This document shows positions 60,251 through 64,000 of a stretch of DNA of 64,000 nt, piece by piece. Location of the stretch: contig CM041778.1 of the NCBI GenBank assembly GCA_023374045.1, positions 285,487,533-285,551,532 of the forward strand, given 5' to 3'. Origin of the DNA: Limonium bicolor. Taxonomy: Eukaryota > Streptophyta > Magnoliopsida > Caryophyllales > Plumbaginaceae. How positions within the stretch are numbered: position 1 is the stretch's first letter; each line of letters starts with the position of its first letter. The notes beneath the pieces are model-generated. The model made no database searches. It was given only the letters and a program-made list of their open reading frames with translations, and was not told the DNA's origin. Made by a program: the position numbers and the translations under genes.

Positions 60251-60755
60251 AACAAAGTGCTCAAGGGAAATTCTTAACGCTCCTATTTTGCTCGGGAGTG
60301 TCCCGGTAGCCCGGAAATTGAGTTATGAGTTGATATAACCCCATCTAACTCAATGTAAACACCTTATCATATTATTATTGACTATAAACAATTTCAATAA
60401 ACACTTGGAACTCATAGAGACTAATTATTTCTAGAAAATCCTTAAAGCACAAAAACGTACCTTCGGGTGTCACAAAAATGCGTTCTACGCAATTACCTTG
60501 AAGTTTTTGAGGAGCCACGGTTGATAATCTAAAAGGGTATAAATTGACCATCTAAATCAATTAATGCAAGTGCTAAACTCATAGCAACCAGGGCCGATTT
60601 TATCATAAAAAAGGTACCTAAAATCAGCATTTTACCTTAGAACTTTCATCTTTTACCTTAATATAAATGTACCAATTAAATGTTGTGACTTATAACATGT
60701 TATAATATGGTCTTAATACAATATAGTGTGAGAGGAATCAAATTAAAAATCAAAC
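60251..60755. other. AT-rich segment between LINE and TE-D
   Basis: No coding frame, RNA or repeat is recognised. Confidence 0.4.
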
Positions 60756-61035
60756 TGATAAGTGTAAAATATATCTATTCTTAGGACTTTAATTCTTCCT
60801 ATTTTTATAACAATGCATGTCATATTTTACACTTATCATATGATTTTCCTAGATTATATTTTGATATGAATTGATATATTTTTTGTGTTAAATGTAGGAA
60901 AAAGCTATATAAATGGATAGATAATCTCATGAGCTTTCCAACGCAACAAACGGCGAGTAAAACGGACTTATAACAAAGGATCTGGAGCCGGTTGAAGATT
61001 GCAGTAATAATTATAATACACGGCTATATATATAG

Positions 61036-61251
61036 TCCGCCTGGGCGGACAAGCTGTGTGAGGACCGCCTGATAAGTAGCGGACAAGAGAGGCGCAGACA
61101 CAAGAGGTGTCCGCCTGTTTTGGAGCGGACAGCACACAAGGCGCAACCACCAGTTTTCGAGCGGACATGAGAAGACAGAGGAGTCCGCCTCCTTTCGAGC
61201 GGACACGACACAGAGGCAACCGCCTCATTAGAAGCGGACGGCAGGCGGACA
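61036..61251. repeat. GCGGACA hairpin array in TE-D LTR
   Basis: Six inverted pairs such as GTCCGCCTGGGCGGAC and GTCCGCC...GAGCGGAC, beginning near 61036, 61063, 61107, 61140, 61180 and 61218. Confidence 0.8.
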
Positions 61252-61485
61252 AGAGGATCAGCGCAGCGAAAAAATGCGCCGGATCCGAATTTCGACGCGA
61301 ATTTTCCTCCTTCTTCCTTCGCGGCGCCGCACTTCATTAATTGCAGACGTCTGCGCCTACCGCAATTCACTCACGCGTGACCACGCCGCCTCTGCAATCA
61401 ATTGCTGCCCTCTGACTGCGATTTTCACGGATCGACTCACCAACTGCACCGTCTGCTCCGTTGTCTGCTTCCCATTTCTTCTGCC

Positions 61486-61493
61486 TATAAAAA
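61486..61493 (+). promoter_or_regulatory. TATA box in TE-D LTR
   Basis: TATAAAAA in the context CTGCCTATAAAAACCAACGC, typical of a plant core promoter. The RNA start would be about 30 bp downstream. Confidence 0.65.
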
Positions 61494-62504
61494 CCAACGC
61501 CCATCTTCAGTATTTTTCATCCCTTCTTCAAAATCCAAAGTTCACGAACAGATCACCACACTCGCTCACCACATTCACTCACCACGTACAAACCACATCA
61601 ATTTCTATTCTCTCCGTTTTCTCCATTTTTATTTGTCTTTCCACCACACCACATCTCTACCATTTATTAGTATTATTATTACGGACAAACGTCAATGCAG
61701 AGGCGGAGCTAGGATTCAGTCACTTGCTAGCTGGAGTTTTCTCTACCCTTTCTCTTATTTTGTTAAAACGTTGTTTATATATAGTTATGTTTAATTAATA
61801 AACTTAGCCCTCCCAGGTTTGGGATGCGAGCATATTTTATATAATTATGTTATGCTAAGCTTCCACTATGATTTTATCTAAAGTAGTAGTTTAATTCCAG
61901 TTCTTCATCTGCTTTAATTCTCTGATCAATTATTAAAGTTATATTTGTAGTTTTCTAATCAACACGCGAGAGCTGAGATAGTAAACAGACATAGGAATTA
62001 AACCTGATTAACAGCTAGAGCCTGATCCGGCCTATAGGTTAATTAGTCTCAAATGAAAGCTGTTCTTTATGCGATTGGTTTGTCCGGATTAGAGCATTAG
62101 TCGCTGCTAGTTCTAGCAACTGGTTAGGGTTCGTTAGATTTAGTCGTCAACGAATTATTTATAGTTTCTGAGTTTATTACTTAAGTGGTGAAATTTATTA
62201 TATAATTGATAAAATAGGTGAGCAGAACAACCCGGGATGCTTTTCTCAAAAACAAAAAAAGATTTATAATTCCTATTTTATTATTTTGATTTATTATTGT
62301 TTTAGGTTAGGTTTTCTGATTATTTCTTCTCCTAAAAAATGATAAAATCTATTTATTAGAAGTCTCAGTAAATTGAATCCACTATCGGTTATCCACAGCG
62401 AGGTCCCCAAGAGTACGACAACCCCACGAATCCACTATCCCGCAAAACGATTAGGTACACTGCATATGTGGTAGAAGTAGTCACATATTTCTCCAACAAG
62501 TTTT

Positions 62505-62522
62505 TGGCGCCGTTGCCGGGGA
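62505..62522 (+). promoter_or_regulatory. Primer-binding site of TE-D (tRNA-Asp type)
   Basis: TGGCGCCGTTGCCGGGGA, the sequence complementary to the 3' end of plant tRNA-Asp and used by Athila/TAT-type elements. Confidence 0.85.
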
Positions 62523-62759
62523 CCTTCAGCACGGTTAATTGATAGTTTTTAAATTTTATTGGGATTTCTATTTTTATTTATTTACTTTTATTTTATTTTC
62601 GCTTTATTTAACTTTACTTTAAAAAAAAATCTTGTATTTCTATATTATTTCTTATTTGTTTCTCTTTCTAGTTAATTTTGTTTATTATTTTTCTTTTCTG
62701 TTTCTATTTCTTTTCTACTTGGTATTTTTATTTTTGTTTTTATAGGTTAATTACTGATA

Positions 62760-62993
62760 ATGGAGAGCGGATACGATGAGGTGAGAAGATTGTTGATCAA
62801 TTTGGAATGGACGCAAATGCAAGAGGAAATATCCTCATATCGAAGGTTGGTCAAGGATTATCAACCACCTCAACAATCAAATCGAGAGCCGTATTGGTGG
62901 GAAGTCGACCAGGCTAATGCACAGTACAACGAAACTCAGTTGGGGTATTACTACTTCAATCAGAACGAACAACAATCTACACACGGAGGCTAG
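62760..62993 (+). CDS. Short ORF at the start of TE-D
   Basis: 77 residues from ATG at 62760, 237 bp after the primer site, beginning MESGYDEVRRLLINLEW. Hydrophilic, rich in Q, E, Y and N, with PYWWEVDQ and QLGYYYFNQNEQQ. I do not recognise a domain. Position suggests a gag-leader ORF. TAG stop at 62991-62993, after which related charged sequence goes on in broken frames. Confidence 0.45.
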   Translation: MESGYDEVRRLLINLEWTQMQEEISSYRRLVKDYQPPQQSNREPYWWEVDQANAQYNETQLGYYYFNQNEQQSTHGG

Positions 62994-63646
62994 ACGAATT
63001 TCTCCTGAGTCAGGCCGAGCCCAGAAGAGATTCCAGTGGTGACTCCAAGGAGTGAAGACCAATTCGAGCCAAATATTATTGAAGCTACAAGTTCTGATGA
63101 GGAGATAAGAAACTTCTCAGTACATTTTTCTCTGACGCCGAGTTAGAACAAATGTCTGAGAGTTACAATCTCCCTCCATCTCCATCCCAACACAGGAGGA
63201 GCAATTAAAATTCAAAGATATTGTTCTGAGCCGTTCAACCAGCTGGAAAGCCTATCCTGTTGAGCCTCACCAACCGGAAGAGGAAATTTACATCCTCGAA
63301 TCTGAGGAAGGAACACCACTACCACCGGTCTCTCACCACTTCCATCCTGCCTCCATAAGCCTCAACAGCAAGAGGAGGTGTTTCCATCCTCCAATTTGAG
63401 GAAGAAAAGTCATCACCACCTGGTCTCCTGTTACAACTACGTTACCCGGCAGTACCTCCTCAAACACCAGGTTTTGTGGAGTATTCATTTTCCTATTTTA
63501 TTTACCGAAGTAACGTTTGTTTTGATCCAGGTGGTTTGCTTTTCATTACTAGCTTCGTTTTCCTGGCGAAGATATTATCTACTTTTATTTTTGATCCAGG
63601 ATAACGAAGCGATAGTCTAGCCAAAGACTAAAACTACGGGCAGCTT

Positions 63647-63664
63647 ACTGGGAGGCAACCCAGT
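63647..63664. repeat. GGGAGGCAACCC hairpin in TE-D
   Basis: ACTGGG and CCCAGT pair around AGGCAA. I recall this GGGAGGCAACCC motif from plant Athila-like elements. Its role is not known to me. Confidence 0.6.
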
Positions 63665-64000
63665 GGTTAAGTTTTATTATCTTATTATCTTTATTTTATA
63701 TTTTATTTTTCTTAGTATCCTATTTTTGTTTATATTTTATTATTTATACTATCCTATGTGATTTTTCAAAAAAAAAATTTAAATGCAAGAAGGGAGCATA
63801 TGGTTTTATTTTAATTTTGTCTATGATTTTATTTTAATTTTTATTTTTCTTTTTCTCAAGAAGTGACAATGGAATCTGTGCTTTAATGCAACGCTTTTTA
63901 GCGTTTATTTTTGGGTAGTGTGTGCAGGAGAAATTCTTATCATGGTATCTGAAGACCTCCAAGGCTGGACACTTGCTTGAACGCAAGTGTGAGGAACGCT

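Larger units (their letters stand above)
60756..62498 (+). mobile_element. 5' LTR of TE-D (Ty3/gypsy with tRNA-Asp primer)
   Basis: Starts TGATAAGTGT, ends CCAACA, 1,743 bp, followed after six bases by a primer site. Contains a GCGGACA hairpin array (61036-61251), a TATA box (61486-61493), and a pyrimidine-rich leader with AACCACATC words. The end coordinate is inferred, since the second LTR is outside the window. Related to the solo LTR at 21715-23605. Confidence 0.75.
62523..64000 (+). mobile_element. TE-D leader and start of internal region (runs off the window)
   Basis: A T-rich leader (62530-62750), then an open frame at 62760, then a stretch with acidic and proline-rich coding traces (63160-63420: EEEIYILESEE- and PPVS-like in broken frames). 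Next a GGGAGGCAACCC hairpin at 63647-63664 and an AT-rich part with AAGAAGGGAGCATATGG. No capsid or polymerase is visible. An element with a long leader, or a deleted non-autonomous one, is possible. Confidence 0.6.

Noticed and set aside
61274..61798. Open frame of 174 codons in the TE-D LTR
   Set aside because: It spans the TATA box and pyrimidine-rich leader, has no domain, and is most likely chance in LTR sequence.

Overview
This window is intergenic DNA of a flowering plant. It is almost entirely transposable elements nested inside one another. I find no intact host gene, tRNA, rRNA or CRISPR array. The evidence for a plant is the dominance of Tekay-type Ty3/gypsy chromoviruses with a C-terminal chromodomain, plant L1-type LINE remnants, hAT-like elements with 8-bp target duplications, a giant-LTR non-coding (LARD-like) element, and primer-binding sites for initiator tRNA-Met. 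I cannot name the species.

Layout, left to right. 1-972: 5' end of a TAT/Retand-like gypsy element (TE-A, minus), inserted in an old LTR (LTR-E). 1598-3862: solo LTR of family C with target duplication TAGTT, also inside LTR-E. 3863-5102: rest of LTR-E. 5103-6252: unidentified flank. 6253-11944: truncated family-B chromovirus (TE-B1, plus). 12318-28770: full-length family-B chromovirus (TE-B2, minus) with target duplication ACGGC, carrying an extra AlkB/ALKBH1-like dioxygenase ORF between gag and protease and a 1.9-kb solo LTR in its gag. 28771-31164: inverted copy of the flank and LTR-E. 31165-54599: family-C chromovirus (TE-C, minus), split by TE-F (36765-50560), a non-coding element with two 5.8-kb LTRs and target duplication ATGTC. 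54633-55469: non-autonomous hAT-like element. 56106-60250: decayed LINE, itself holding a small hAT-like insertion. 60756-64000: 5' LTR, tRNA-Asp-type primer site and leader of another gypsy element (TE-D).

Large-scale structure: 1598-11944 and 21186-33444 are inverted copies of one another. They share the insertion points of families B and C, so the duplication came after those insertions, unless it is an assembly artefact.

Most interesting: TE-B2 looks like a retrotransposon that captured a plant ALKBH1-type nucleic-acid demethylase. Its gag also carries two short intron-like interruptions conserved in both copies, and the AlkB ORF sits in a third intron-like interval. Skipping that interval joins gag to protease in frame, while an internal acceptor would join gag to AlkB. 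A second theme is that six LTR families here each carry inverted-repeat or palindromic motifs; in the two Tekay families these form five hairpins at about 73-bp spacing.
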